This document shows positions 43,601 to 52,662 of a DNA stretch of 64,000 bases, piece after piece. Under the pieces are notes generated by a model. That model worked only from the letters and a program-made list of their open reading frames with translations. It was not told the origin of the DNA and did no database searches. Each line of letters opens with the position of its first letter. Position 1 is the stretch's first letter. The DNA comes from Flavobacterium ustbae (GTDB taxonomy: Bacteria; Bacteroidota; Bacteroidia; Flavobacteriales; Flavobacteriaceae). The position numbers and the translations under genes were made by a program. The stretch spans positions 806,001 through 870,000 of the forward strand of contig NZ_RPOC01000001.1 of the NCBI RefSeq assembly GCF_003946915.1. Reading direction: 5' to 3'.

Positions 43601-45162
43601 CTTTGGCAGGATTTACAAAGGGTGAGGCCGACGTATTGCGTAAAGCGATGGGTAAAAAACAAAAAGACGTACTGGATAAAATGAAGCCGAAGTTTGTCGA
43701 ACAAGCGGCTGCAAAAGGTCATGATGCCAAAGTCTTAGAGAAAATCTGGAAAGACTGGGAAGCCTTTGCGAGTTACGCCTTCAACAAATCGCACTCGACT
43801 TGTTATGCTTGGATTGCGTATCAAACGGCGTATTTAAAAGCGCATTATCCGGCAGAATATATGGCGGCGGTACTTTCGAATAATATGAACGATATCAAAC
43901 AGGTTTCGTTTTTTATGGAAGAATGCAAACGTATGGGATTACAAGTTTTAGGGCCAGACGTAAACGAATCGTACTATAAATTTACGGTAAATGATGATTA
44001 TGCTGTACGTTTCGGAATGGGGGCAATTAAAGGAGTAGGTTCTGGAGCGGTAGAAACGATTGTAGCAAACAGAAAAGACGGAAGATATAAATCGATTTTT
44101 GATTTGGCAAAGCGAATTGATTTGCGCGCTGCGAATAAAAAAGCGATTGAGAATTTAGCATTGGCTGGAGGTTTTGATTCGTTTGAAGGAACTACGAGAG
44201 CGCAATATTTTCATGATGATGGTGACGGAATTACATTTTACGAAAAAGCCATGCGTTACGGATCGAAGTTCCAAGAAAACGAAAATTCATCGCAAGTAAG
44301 TTTGTTTGGAGAAGCCAGTGAAGTTCAAATTGCCGAACCAGTTGTGCCACCTTGTGAAGATTGGAGTACCATGGAAAAACTGGCAAAAGAAAAAGAAGTT
44401 GTCGGAATTTATATTTCTGGGCATCCGCTTGACGACTTTAGATTTGAAATGAAATACTTCTGCAATGCCCGTTTAGAAGCCTTAAAAAGCATGAATGAAT
44501 ATGTTGGAAAGAATCTTCATTTTGCGGGAATTATCAATAATGTACAGCATCGTGTAGCGAAAAATGGAAAAGGCTGGGCGGCGTTCAACTTAGAAGGTTA
44601 TGACGAAAGTTATGAATTTAAGATTTTTGGTGAAGAGTATTTGAAATTCCGTCATTTCTTGATTCAGAACAATTTTGCCTTTTTGAAAATCATGATCAAA
44701 GACGGTTGGGTAAATCACGATACAGGAAAGAAAACCGATCCGAGAATGCAGTTTGTAGAGATTCGTCAATTGCAGGATATTTTAGAAGCTTTCGCTAAAA
44801 AGCTAATCGTATTGCTGAATATTAAAGATCTTCATCCCGAATTTATTCACAAGCTAAGTCATTTATTCAATGAAAATAAAGGTGATAATTCTGTGACTTT
44901 TGAAATCATGGAATTAGAAAAAATAAAAAAATTGGTTGAGGTAGAAACTCCAACTGATTTTGAAGCGGAAGATGCCGTTTTTGAAGATGAAAGCGAAAAT
45001 GAAGAGGATGGCCCTGAAACTAAAATACAAGAAGTAAATGAGGTAGAAGAGATAAAAGTAGTAACCAAATTATCTATGCCAAGCCGTCGTTTGAAGGTCA
45101 GAATTTCAACTGAATTATTACAGGAATTAGAGAAAATGCAGATTAATTTTAAACTGAACTAA
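40630..45162 (+). CDS. dnaE: DNA polymerase III alpha subunit with fused exonuclease domain
   Basis: A 1510-residue replicative polymerase. Residues about 1-195 are a DnaQ-like 3'-5' exonuclease (FDTETTG, GQNLGFDVN, HNATADVEAT), so proofreading is built in. A PHP domain follows (HLHNHTQFSVLQSTIG, about 262). The C-family polymerase core has GPGRGSAAGS and PDIDIDFDDEGR with the catalytic aspartates. LRKAMGKKQ, then FNKSHSTCYAWIAYQTAYLK are further family signatures, and an OB-fold region lies near the C-terminus. Its acidic stretch (about 1440-1480) is probably a flexible linker. The exonuclease fusion is frequent in Bacteroidota. Confidence 0.96.
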   Translation: MYLIFDTETTGLPKRWDAPITDSDNWPRCIQIAWQLHDEMGQLIEHQDYLVKPDGFNIPYDAERIHGISTELAEAEGITLAEVLEKFNIALSKTKFIVGQNLGFDVNIMGAEFHRMGVDSPMSSMPVLDTCTEVTASLLQLPGGRGGKFKLPTLTELHSYLFDKPFAEAHNATADVEATTRCFLELVRREVFTKEELDVPKEYFKEFQERNPQEFPLIGLKHINLKAASEKVREQIKALQVDETPTVVSESDKADFKAAKFAHLHNHTQFSVLQSTIGIGNIVAATAKNGMPAVAMTDTGNMMGAFHFVSAVMNHNKGASTKNKALVDAGEEPTETEVKPIVGCEFNICENHLDKSKKDNGYQVVLMAKNKAGYHNLAKMASIAYTDGFYYVPRIDRKIVEQYKGDIMVLSGNLYGEIPSKILNIGENQAEEALIWWKEQFGEDFYLEVMRHNQEDENRVNKTLIEFSQKHNIKLIATNNTYYLNKEDANAHDILLCVKDGEKQATPIGRGRGYRYGLPNQEYYFKSQEEMKKLFADLPEAIINIQEIIDKVEGYSLYRDVLLPKFDIPEEFVDPEDEKDNGVRGENAYLRHLTMEGAKRRYGEITESIQERLDFELLTISNSGYPGYFLIVQDFIAEARKMDVSVGPGRGSAAGSAVAYCLGITNIDPIKYDLLFERFLNPDRVSMPDIDIDFDDEGRGRVMDYVINKYGQKQVAQIITYGKMATKSAIRDTARVLDLPLFEADRIAKLIPGMMPSKWNLARFISESEDEVKKALRSDEFDNVKELIAIANEDDLAGETIQQAKILEGSMRNTGIHACGVIITPSDITNYVPVTTAKDSDLYVTQFDNSVAESAGLLKMDFLGLKTLTLIKDTVKLVKYRTGIDLDPDTFPIDDEETYALFQRGETVGIFQYESPGMQKYMKDLKPTVFGDLIAMNALYRPGPLEYIPSFVRRKNGDEEIKYDLDACAEYLSETYGITVYQEQVMLLSQSLAGFTKGEADVLRKAMGKKQKDVLDKMKPKFVEQAAAKGHDAKVLEKIWKDWEAFASYAFNKSHSTCYAWIAYQTAYLKAHYPAEYMAAVLSNNMNDIKQVSFFMEECKRMGLQVLGPDVNESYYKFTVNDDYAVRFGMGAIKGVGSGAVETIVANRKDGRYKSIFDLAKRIDLRAANKKAIENLALAGGFDSFEGTTRAQYFHDDGDGITFYEKAMRYGSKFQENENSSQVSLFGEASEVQIAEPVVPPCEDWSTMEKLAKEKEVVGIYISGHPLDDFRFEMKYFCNARLEALKSMNEYVGKNLHFAGIINNVQHRVAKNGKGWAAFNLEGYDESYEFKIFGEEYLKFRHFLIQNNFAFLKIMIKDGWVNHDTGKKTDPRMQFVEIRQLQDILEAFAKKLIVLLNIKDLHPEFIHKLSHLFNENKGDNSVTFEIMELEKIKKLVEVETPTDFEAEDAVFEDESENEEDGPETKIQEVNEVEEIKVVTKLSMPSRRLKVRISTELLQELEKMQINFKLN

Positions 45163-45309
45163 AAATTTAACAGTTAAAATTTAAACAGATGTTAATTTTT
45201 TTAGTTAAAAATATGCGTGCATAATAGTTTTTTAGTAATATTGCCCAAAATTACAACGTTTTCGTTTCAAGTCTAACTTCGCAAACTGTAAGAATCTGTT
45301 AAAATATTC

Positions 45310-45317
45310 TAAGTTTG
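45310..45317 (+). promoter_or_regulatory. -7 element of the beta-barrel protein gene
   Basis: TAAGTTTG matches TAnnTTTG, 22 bases before the ATG. Another near-match, TAATATTG, lies upstream at about 45235. Confidence 0.5.
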
Positions 45318-45339
45318 TATAAATCAATAAATCAAAATT

Positions 45340-46272
45340 ATGAAAAAGAACCTATTTTTATTAGGATTATTAGTTTGCTCAATGGCCGGTGTGGCGCAGA
45401 CAACAGAAAAACCAGAAAGCTGGTATTTTAAATTAGGAGGCTCATATTTCAATCAAACTGCTTCAACAGAATTTCCAACAGTTGGAGGAAATCCAGCATT
45501 AAATAAAACTTACGTAGGAGGAAAATTAGTTTCTGAAGAAAGTATTACTGGATCTTTCGGTCAAGGTTTCAGAACTGGTATTACTGCTGGTTACCGTTTT
45601 TCAACACGTTTAGGAGTTGAGTTAGGGATTAATTACTATAACAGTAATGACAAAAAAATGGCTCAGACAACTTCAGACCAACCATATATCCCAACTTCTG
45701 CAACAACTGGAATTTATAATTTTAAATCAGTTGGTCAAATTACAGCTTTTGATTTAGCTCCTGCAATTGTAATGTTTTTAGGTGAAGCTAAAGGATTTGA
45801 ACCGTATACTAAAGTTGGTATTTTAGTTCCAATTCACGGAGACTTAGAAATTAAAACAGATGCTGTTGCTCCAGTTGGAGTTAATCCTGGAACAGGACAG
45901 CCAGTTTTTGGAAACGTTCATAGTGTTGACAAAGTGAAACCAAACCCAACTATCGGATTTACAGCTGCTGTTGGTACAACGTACAAATTGACGAGTCATC
46001 TTTCTGCTTTTGCTGAATTGGAATATAGAAATTTTACAGTGCACGGAAAAACAAAAGAAACTACTGAGTTTACGGTTAATGGACAAGATGCTTTGGCAAC
46101 TAGAACAACTGCACAAATTCACACTAATTACAGAGATGGTTTAAATACAAATTCTAATAATGCTCAAACAAATCCAAATGGTGTAGATGCTTCAAGACCA
46201 ATGGATGAGTTAAGTTCTTATGTTGGAATTTCTGGTTTAGGTTTAACTTTAGGTATCAAATACAGCCTATAA
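45340..46272 (+). CDS. Outer-membrane beta-barrel protein (porin-like)
   Basis: A 310-residue protein with a Sec signal (MKKNLFLLGLLVCSMAGVAQ), then alternating amphipathic strands (FRTGITAGYRFSTRLGVELG, YTKVGILVPIHG, AFAELEYRNF) and a C-terminal GLGLTLGIKYSL with a final aromatic strand, as in Bacteroidota OmpA/porin-like barrels. Cargo unknown. Ends with a strong terminator. Confidence 0.85.
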   Translation: MKKNLFLLGLLVCSMAGVAQTTEKPESWYFKLGGSYFNQTASTEFPTVGGNPALNKTYVGGKLVSEESITGSFGQGFRTGITAGYRFSTRLGVELGINYYNSNDKKMAQTTSDQPYIPTSATTGIYNFKSVGQITAFDLAPAIVMFLGEAKGFEPYTKVGILVPIHGDLEIKTDAVAPVGVNPGTGQPVFGNVHSVDKVKPNPTIGFTAAVGTTYKLTSHLSAFAELEYRNFTVHGKTKETTEFTVNGQDALATRTTAQIHTNYRDGLNTNSNNAQTNPNGVDASRPMDELSSYVGISGLGLTLGIKYSL

Positions 46273-46296
46273 TTTTATAGAAATTTTTAGTTTTTT

Positions 46297-46332
46297 AAAA
46301 AAGAGGATATTCGAAAGAATATCCTCTTTTTT
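46297..46332 (+). terminator. Terminator of the beta-barrel gene
   Basis: A perfect 16-base-pair stem (46297-46312 with 46317-46332) with a GAAA tetraloop and T-rich 3' side. Confidence 0.93.
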
Positions 46333-46360
46333 GGTTTAATAGTTTTTTCACGAGTTGCTT

Positions 46361-46460
46361 GTCATCCCAAGGAACGAGGGATCTCCGTAAGTAGCTCTAC
46401 ATAGATAGGCGATTTAGTTTGAGGAGTTTCTTGCGGAGATCCCTCGTTCCTCGGGATGAC
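46361..46460. repeat. Large palindromic repeat with 27-base arms
   Basis: 46361-46387 and 46434-46460 are inverted copies with one mismatch in 27 (GTCATCCC at the outer edge, CGGAGATC inside). The arms surround a 46-base centre. A 15-base part of the arm recurs at 1852-1866. No transposase is nearby; it resembles a dispersed, MITE-like or REP-like unit. Confidence 0.85.
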
Positions 46461-46478
46461 AAAAATGATGTAAAATTA

Positions 46479-47474
46479 TTATTTTGAAGCTTCTCTAAAC
46501 TCCTTCAAAACCTGATCGATAACCCAAGTTGTTCTGGCACCAGTCTTTCCTTTTGATGGAGAAGCGCCTTCATTGCCTAAAAGTTCAGCGATAACAGTCT
46601 CGATAAACGGTTGCTGAATATGAAGCGGATTTTCTATTGTAATAGTTTCCTTTTCTCCCTCTGCATATTGAATATGAATAGGATCATTACCAAAAGTAGA
46701 GAACGAGATTTTTCCTTTATCGCCCACAATTTCGGTATTGTCATAACGTTCAAAACTTGCAAAATTCCAGATACCCGAACCGTGAATTCCATTTTCGAAC
46801 AAGAAAGACATTGAAACAGCATCTTCGGCGGGATAAGCCATTAATTGAGAAGTCGCATGTCCGCGAACCGATTTTATTGGACCTAAAACAAAATCTAAGA
46901 AATCTAAAGTGTGACAGGCTAAATCAACAAAAATTCCTCCTCCAGAAATATGTGGTAAAACCGTCCACGGAAGATTGATTTCGTCATCGTAACGTTCTTC
47001 AAAAGGATGGAATAAAACACAATTAACATGTCTGATATTGCCTAATTTTCCTTGATCGATAATTTCCTTAATTTTTAAAAAACGAGGAAGTGCTCTTCTG
47101 TAATAAGCTACAAACAATGGAACATTATGCTCTTTGCAGGCACTGATCATTTCGTTGCATTCTTCAAAAGTCAGCGCCATTGGTTTTTCTACATAAACTG
47201 GTTTTCTGGCTTTGGCGCATAAAATCGTATATTCTTTGTGAGAAGATGGAGGAGTAGCAATATAAACGGCATCAACTTCTGGATCGTTAATTAGATCTTC
47301 AGCATTCGAATACCATTTCGGAACATTGTGGCGTTTGGCGTAATCTTCTGCAAGGGCAGCATCTCTACGCATTACGGCAACCAAAGCAGAATTTGGAGCT
47401 TTTTGAAAAGCAGGTCCGCTTTTAACTTCGGTTACATTTCCGCAGCCAATGATTCCCCATTTTATAATTTTCAT
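46479..47474 (-). CDS. Gfo/Idh/MocA-family oxidoreductase
   Basis: A 331-residue NAD(P)-dependent dehydrogenase. WGIIGCGNVTE is the nucleotide-binding motif, and VYVEKPMALTFEECNEM contains the catalytic lysine of the E-K-P motif. PHISGGGIFVDLACHTLDFL is the substrate-domain signature. Probably acts on a sugar or sugar acid; the substrate cannot be read. Monocistronic. Confidence 0.88.
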   Translation of the reverse strand: MKIIKWGIIGCGNVTEVKSGPAFQKAPNSALVAVMRRDAALAEDYAKRHNVPKWYSNAEDLINDPEVDAVYIATPPSSHKEYTILCAKARKPVYVEKPMALTFEECNEMISACKEHNVPLFVAYYRRALPRFLKIKEIIDQGKLGNIRHVNCVLFHPFEERYDDEINLPWTVLPHISGGGIFVDLACHTLDFLDFVLGPIKSVRGHATSQLMAYPAEDAVSMSFLFENGIHGSGIWNFASFERYDNTEIVGDKGKISFSTFGNDPIHIQYAEGEKETITIENPLHIQQPFIETVIAELLGNEGASPSKGKTGARTTWVIDQVLKEFREASK

Positions 47475-47520
47475 GGTTTAAGTTTTAAGTTTCTCAAATT
47501 TAAAGTTTATTTAAAAAGGT

Positions 47521-47930
47521 TAGCCACGAATTCACGAATTATTTTTTCATTCAGACTACGTATAAAAGTGTATGCCACGACCCGAGCGATAGCGAATAGG
47601 CGAAGCAATTGCACTAATTTTTTTGCCACAGATTAAAAAGATTAAAAGGATTAAACTTTGGATGTATTTGTTTCACGCAGATTTTGCAGATTAAGCTGAT
47701 TTTTTATTACCATAGATTAAGGGTTTTCATAGATGAATCCTTAACAGAAATTCGGGCAATTCATCGCAAAACTTTCTATTTTTAAACTGAGGAAAAAACA
47801 ATTCGTGAATTCGTGGCTATCAAAATTTTGCGCAATTAGTGCAATTGCTTCGCCTATTCGTTATCGCTCGGGTCGTGGCAAAAAAACAGCCACAAAATTC
47901 ACAAAATAAATTCGTGAATTCGTGGCTAAA
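47521..47930. repeat. Nested intergenic repeat cluster with 45-base inverted arms
   Basis: 47574-47618 and 47835-47879 are inverted copies identical at 44 of 45 positions (outer edge GCCACGACCCGAGCGAT). Around and between them a 20-base unit, TAGCCACGAATTCACGAATT or its complement, occurs three times (47521-47540, 47800-47819, 47909-47928). GCCACAGATTAAAA-type units are also present. Nothing protein-coding is convincing in this roughly 470-base gap. Confidence 0.85.
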
Positions 47931-47948
47931 AAAAATAAGCTTAAAGTC

Positions 47949-50057
47949 TTACTTAGAAGGCAAAGCTTTAAAACCCATATTGTATAGCGTAAACGCTTGA
48001 ATATCTACATTTTCTTGAATTGTAGCCGCAACAGATTTTCCTGCTCCGTGTCCAGCTTTAACATCAATTCTAATTAAAACCGGATTATCTCCCGCCTGTT
48101 TTTCCTGCAGTTCAGAAGCAAATTTAAAACTGTGTGCCGGAACTACACGATCATCATGATCACCAGTTGTAACCATTGTTGCTGGATATTGTGTTCCTTT
48201 TTTTACGTTATGAACAGGAGAATACCCTTTTAAATATTCAAACATTTCTTTGTTGTCCTGAGCAGTTCCATAATCAAAAGCCCATCCTGCGCCCGCTGTA
48301 AAAGCATTATAACGAAGCATATCCATAACTCCAACTGCTGGCAAAGCCACTTTCATTAAATCAGGGCGCTGAGTCATTGTTGCACCAACTAATAAACCAC
48401 CGTTCGATCCTCCACGAATAGCTAAATAATCAGATGAGGTATATTTTTGCGCAATTAGATATTCCGCGGCAGCGATAAAATCATCAAATACATTTTGTTT
48501 TTGCAATTTCGTTCCGGCATCGTGCCATTTTTTTCCGTACTCACCGCCACCTCTTAAGTTAGCAACAGCATAAACGCCACCGTTTTCCATCCAAACTGCA
48601 TTAGCAATGCTGAAACTTGGTGTTAAACTAATATTGAATCCGCCGTAACCGTAAAGAATCGTTGGGTTTTTACCATCTAATTTTGTTCCTTTTTTATACG
48701 TAATAATCATGGGAACTTTGGTACCGTCTTTTGATGTATAGAAAACCTGTTTAGACTCGTAATCTTCGCTTTTGAAATCTACTTTTGGTTTTTGATACAC
48801 TTCAGATTTACCCGTTTTTGGTTCCAAAGAATAGATGCTTCCTGGAGTTGTATAATTGGTAAAGCTGTAATATAAAATCTTCTCATCTTTTTTACCGCTG
48901 AATCCGCTTGCAGTTCCAACAGCAGGAAGTTTAATTTCACGAACCAATTTTCCGCTATAATCGTATTGCTGTACAAATGAAACAGCATCTTTCGTATAAT
49001 TAGCAAAGAAATAACCGGCACCAGTTGAAGGGTTTAATACGTTTTCAGTTTCTTTAATAAAATCTTTCCAGTTTTCTACTTTCGGATTGCTTGCATCAAC
49101 TGTAACAACACGTCCGTTTGGAGCTTTGTAGTCAGTTTCTATAAATAATTTTGTTCCTTCATTTTCAATAATAGAATAAGAATTGTCAAAATTGTTAATA
49201 ATAGTTATAATCGGACTATTTGGTTTAGTCAGGTCTTTAATATACAGCTCATTTCCATAAGTTGAATTAGCGGCTGTAATTACCAAATAACGATTGTCTT
49301 CGGTAACATAACCTCCTACATATCTTCTTTTTTGGTCGGCACCAAAAATTACTTTATCGTCTTTTTGAGAAGTTCCTAGCTTATGGAAATACAATTTATG
49401 CTGATCTGTTTTAGCAGACAATTCACTTCCTTTTGGTTTGTCATAGCTAGAGTAGTAGAAACCTTCATTTCCGTGCCAAGATACACCGCTGAATTTTATG
49501 TCAACCAAAGTATCTTCAATAACTTTTTTAGAAAGTGCATCAATAATAATGACTTTTCTCCAGTCGCTTCCACCTTCAGAAATGGAGTAAGCTGCAATGT
49601 TTCCGTTTTTAGAAAAATTTAAGCCGCCAAGCGAAGTTGTTCCGTCTTTAGAAAAAGTATTCGGATCTAAGAAAACTTCTTCTTTTCCTTTTTCATCTTT
49701 TCTGTAAACAACAGATTGATTTTGAAGTCCGTTGTTTTTAGAATAATACGTAAACTTTCCTTCTTTGAATGGAGCTCCAATTTTCTCATAGTTCCAAAGT
49801 TGTTCCATTCGTTTTTTAAGTTGATCACGAAACGGAATTTTATTTAAATAAGCGTAAGTAACGTCGTTTTCAGCTTTTACCCAAGCGCCGGTTTCTGCAG
49901 ATTTATCATCTTCTAACCAACGGTAAGGATCGCTTACTTTGGTGTCAAAATAAACATCAACAGTTTCTCCTTTTTTTGTTTGCGGATATTGAAGTTTGTC
50001 TTGTCCAAATGATAGTCCTGCAGTTGTAATTGCCATTAATAAAAATGTTTTTTTCAT
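47949..50057 (-). CDS. Prolyl oligopeptidase family (S9) peptidase, secreted
   Basis: A 702-residue protein with a signal peptide (MKKTFLLMAITTAGLSFGQ), a beta-propeller of about 400 residues, and an alpha/beta-hydrolase domain. RGGSNGGLLVG carries the catalytic serine, GDHDDRVVP the aspartate, and KAGHGAGKS the histidine. Cuts short peptides after proline; an extracytoplasmic place is expected. The start at 50057 gives the signal peptide. An in-frame ATG 11 codons earlier does not. Confidence 0.93.
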   Translation of the reverse strand: MKKTFLLMAITTAGLSFGQDKLQYPQTKKGETVDVYFDTKVSDPYRWLEDDKSAETGAWVKAENDVTYAYLNKIPFRDQLKKRMEQLWNYEKIGAPFKEGKFTYYSKNNGLQNQSVVYRKDEKGKEEVFLDPNTFSKDGTTSLGGLNFSKNGNIAAYSISEGGSDWRKVIIIDALSKKVIEDTLVDIKFSGVSWHGNEGFYYSSYDKPKGSELSAKTDQHKLYFHKLGTSQKDDKVIFGADQKRRYVGGYVTEDNRYLVITAANSTYGNELYIKDLTKPNSPIITIINNFDNSYSIIENEGTKLFIETDYKAPNGRVVTVDASNPKVENWKDFIKETENVLNPSTGAGYFFANYTKDAVSFVQQYDYSGKLVREIKLPAVGTASGFSGKKDEKILYYSFTNYTTPGSIYSLEPKTGKSEVYQKPKVDFKSEDYESKQVFYTSKDGTKVPMIITYKKGTKLDGKNPTILYGYGGFNISLTPSFSIANAVWMENGGVYAVANLRGGGEYGKKWHDAGTKLQKQNVFDDFIAAAEYLIAQKYTSSDYLAIRGGSNGGLLVGATMTQRPDLMKVALPAVGVMDMLRYNAFTAGAGWAFDYGTAQDNKEMFEYLKGYSPVHNVKKGTQYPATMVTTGDHDDRVVPAHSFKFASELQEKQAGDNPVLIRIDVKAGHGAGKSVAATIQENVDIQAFTLYNMGFKALPSK

Positions 50058-50078
50058 AGTTAGTTTTATCTGTTGTAA

Positions 50079-50086
50079 CAAAAATA
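50079..50086 (-). promoter_or_regulatory. -7 element of the prolyl oligopeptidase gene
   Basis: Minus-strand TATTTTTG, a TAnnTTTG match 21 bases before the start codon at 50057. It lies inside the longer open frame, which supports the shorter start. Confidence 0.45.
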
Positions 50087-50122
50087 GCATTTTTTGTTGT
50101 GAAAAATTAGGAAGGAAAAGTT

Positions 50123-50285
50123 AAACCATATAAGTTGTATAAGTTCATTTTATTTTCCTGCAAGGTTTCCAAAACCTTGTAGGTATAATTTGCGATCAAA
50201 TCTAAAATAAACAAACCTACAAGGTTTTGGAAACCTTGCAGGATAGCCCATTATGCTAAAATCAACTTATATAACTTATATGGTT
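50123..50285. repeat. Nested inverted repeat between the peptidase and TonB receptor genes
   Basis: The outer arms, 50123-50152 and about 50257-50285, are inverted copies of an AACCATATAAGTT-type unit. The inner arms, 50157-50183 and 50216-50242, are perfect 27-base inverted copies that begin CCTGCAAGGTTTCC and carry a palindrome of their own. The outer unit recurs at 57329-57358 and about 7291-7318. Confidence 0.85.
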
Positions 50286-50294
50286 CAAAAAATC

Positions 50295-52502
50295 TTATAA
50301 ATTAAAATTAACGCCCAAAATGATATTTCTTCCAATATTCGGAATACCGTCTGTTTTTAATCTTGAAAGGTGAGCGATGTATTTTTTATCGAATAAATTG
50401 TTTCCGTTTAAGTTAATGTCGAAAGCAGTTTTTCCAAGTTTAACCGTTCCTCCAAAACCTAAATTTACCAAAGTATATCCTTTAGAAGCTGTTTCAAAAC
50501 CGCTCACGTTGTCTTGACTAAAAGTTGAAGAAACATTCAAAGAAGCAAAACCTTCACTTAACCAGTTTTTGATGTTAAATTCAGTTCTAAGTGTATTATT
50601 CCAGTTGTTTGCAGGAATTAAAGGCAGATAATCATCATTGTCTTTTTTACCTGTAACCGTTTCAAAACTAGTCTCAAAATGCAGCCAGTCTAAAGGATGC
50701 GGGTGAAAGTGCAATCCCGCTTCTCCACCAAATAATTGTGCATTGTCTTGAACGTAAGCAAACACATCATTGTCATCCAAAACTTCTCCCGTTGGCGAAG
50801 TGTAGATGTAGTTGTTTACGTGATTGTAGAATCCGTTTACGAAGAATTCAAAATGAGAATTTTTATATTCTAAGTTAATATCGGTCTGAACATTTTGTTC
50901 GGTTTTCAAATTAGCATTTCCAATTTCATAACGGTTTGTTCCTTCGTGAACACCGTTTGAAGTTAGTTCTGCTAAGTTTGGCGCTCTAAATCCTGTCGCG
51001 ACATTTAAACGAAGCGTTAAAGGTTCTGCCAATTTGGTTTTGTATCCTAACGAAGCATTGAAACTATCAAAAGATCGGTCAAGAGCCTGAAAATACCCTT
51101 CTTCGCCTTCAGTTCCGTGTGCAATTGAATTTACATTTCTATTGTCAAAACGTAATCCAGCTTGAATAACGCTGTTGTCCCATTCGTAGTTTGCGGTTCC
51201 AAAAACTCCAAAATCATTTGTTGTTGCGTCTGGAATTAAATATTCTTCACCAGAATTTTTATTGGTCTGATGCATTCCCTGAACTCCTAAAATAGTTTCA
51301 ATTTTTCCGAATTTAGGAAAATGATATTTTGCATTATAATTAAAAGTATTCAATTTCATGTGCAAAGCAGCTTCGTTGCTGTCTTCAAACTCGCTTCTGT
51401 CATTGGCAATGTATCCTAAATCAACATCTAATTTTGAGTTTTCAAAGAAAATAACATTGTTCAAACTCAATAAATGATTGTTAATTCCCTGTCTAGGAAA
51501 TTGTGTGTCTTTGCTCGATGATTGTGCTGCAATTCCGTCTTCAGGAATTCCGATGTCTAGTTTATTAAAGTTATATCGCACAACACTTGAGAAGGTTGAA
51601 TTGCTGTATCCAATTCCGGTTTTGAAATCGGTTTCATTATAACGTGAATTGGTTACGCGATTGCCATCAGCAATTTTGTAATCAGAATGGGTGTTGTAAC
51701 TTCCTCGTGCTAAGAATTTCCAATTGTCCGTAGAAGTTTTCAATCCGATAGAAGAATTGCTTCCTTCTGTATTTGTAAAATATTTTTGGCTGAAATTGGC
51801 TTTAAAATCCCCTGCATCAGCAAATTTTTCAGGATTAAAATATAAAACGCCTCCCAAAGCATCAGAACCATATAGTAAAGAAGCAGGACCTTTAATAACT
51901 TCAACACTTTCTATTCCAGCATCATTTAAACCTAAACCATGTTCGTCTCCAAACTGCTGATTTTCGATACGAACACCTTGAGAATAAACCAAAACACGAT
52001 TGCCACTAAGTCCGCGAATAACAGGTTTTCCGATAGAAGTTCCCGTAGAAATTTGCGAAACTCCAGGAATTGTCGCTAAACCTTCAATTAAAGTTGAAGT
52101 CCCTTTTTGCTGTAAGGTTTTAATGCTTTCGTGTTCAATTTTCATTACGTTTTGCGATTGCAGTTTGTTGAAAGGTGTTGACACGACTACTTCATCCATT
52201 TCTAAAATAGATTCTTCTAAAATTATATCTAAAGTATTTTGCTTTAATAATTTAGCAATTGTTTTATTTTGATTGGCATATCCAACATAAGTAAAAGCAA
52301 TGTGTAAACTTCCGTTTGGAAGATTATTGAATTCGTATTTTCCGTTTGCATCTGTTGTGGTTCCTTTGTGCAATTCAGGAGCATAAACAGAAACCCCAGG
52401 TAATGGCTGATTTTGAGTATCGGTTACAATTCCTGAAACCGAATTTTGAGCGTTCAGCATGCTCGAAAACCCTAAAAGTAGGGTAATTATAAATTTTTTC
52501 AT
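50295..52502 (-). CDS. TonB-dependent receptor with carboxypeptidase-regulatory-like domain
   Basis: A 735-residue outer-membrane receptor. Signal peptide, then a beta-sandwich domain (about residues 20-105, VSGIVTDTQNQPLPGVSVYA), plug (ESVEVIKGPASLLYGSDALG), and a 22-strand barrel with the end LGVNFNL. The Bacteroidota SusC-independent type. The small His/Cys-rich protein encoded just upstream points to a metal or metal complex as ligand, an inference. Energised by TonB-ExbBD encoded elsewhere. Confidence 0.93.
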   Translation of the reverse strand: MKKFIITLLLGFSSMLNAQNSVSGIVTDTQNQPLPGVSVYAPELHKGTTTDANGKYEFNNLPNGSLHIAFTYVGYANQNKTIAKLLKQNTLDIILEESILEMDEVVVSTPFNKLQSQNVMKIEHESIKTLQQKGTSTLIEGLATIPGVSQISTGTSIGKPVIRGLSGNRVLVYSQGVRIENQQFGDEHGLGLNDAGIESVEVIKGPASLLYGSDALGGVLYFNPEKFADAGDFKANFSQKYFTNTEGSNSSIGLKTSTDNWKFLARGSYNTHSDYKIADGNRVTNSRYNETDFKTGIGYSNSTFSSVVRYNFNKLDIGIPEDGIAAQSSSKDTQFPRQGINNHLLSLNNVIFFENSKLDVDLGYIANDRSEFEDSNEAALHMKLNTFNYNAKYHFPKFGKIETILGVQGMHQTNKNSGEEYLIPDATTNDFGVFGTANYEWDNSVIQAGLRFDNRNVNSIAHGTEGEEGYFQALDRSFDSFNASLGYKTKLAEPLTLRLNVATGFRAPNLAELTSNGVHEGTNRYEIGNANLKTEQNVQTDINLEYKNSHFEFFVNGFYNHVNNYIYTSPTGEVLDDNDVFAYVQDNAQLFGGEAGLHFHPHPLDWLHFETSFETVTGKKDNDDYLPLIPANNWNNTLRTEFNIKNWLSEGFASLNVSSTFSQDNVSGFETASKGYTLVNLGFGGTVKLGKTAFDINLNGNNLFDKKYIAHLSRLKTDGIPNIGRNIILGVNFNL

Positions 52503-52662
52503 TTGAAAATGATGCTATAGTTAATGGAGTGTTTCTTAGAAATGAAAATCAAAAACAGTAATAAAAGCATTCTAATCCTAACCGATATAAGGAGGATTAC
52601 GAAACTCAATGTTGTTTTGAAATTAAATTAAAAGAAATATGATGTTTTTCGAATAATCGAAA

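Noticed and set aside
47328..47636. A 102-codon plus-strand frame beside the Gfo/Idh/MocA gene
   Set aside because: It runs antisense to that gene and into the intergenic repeat cluster. No protein features.
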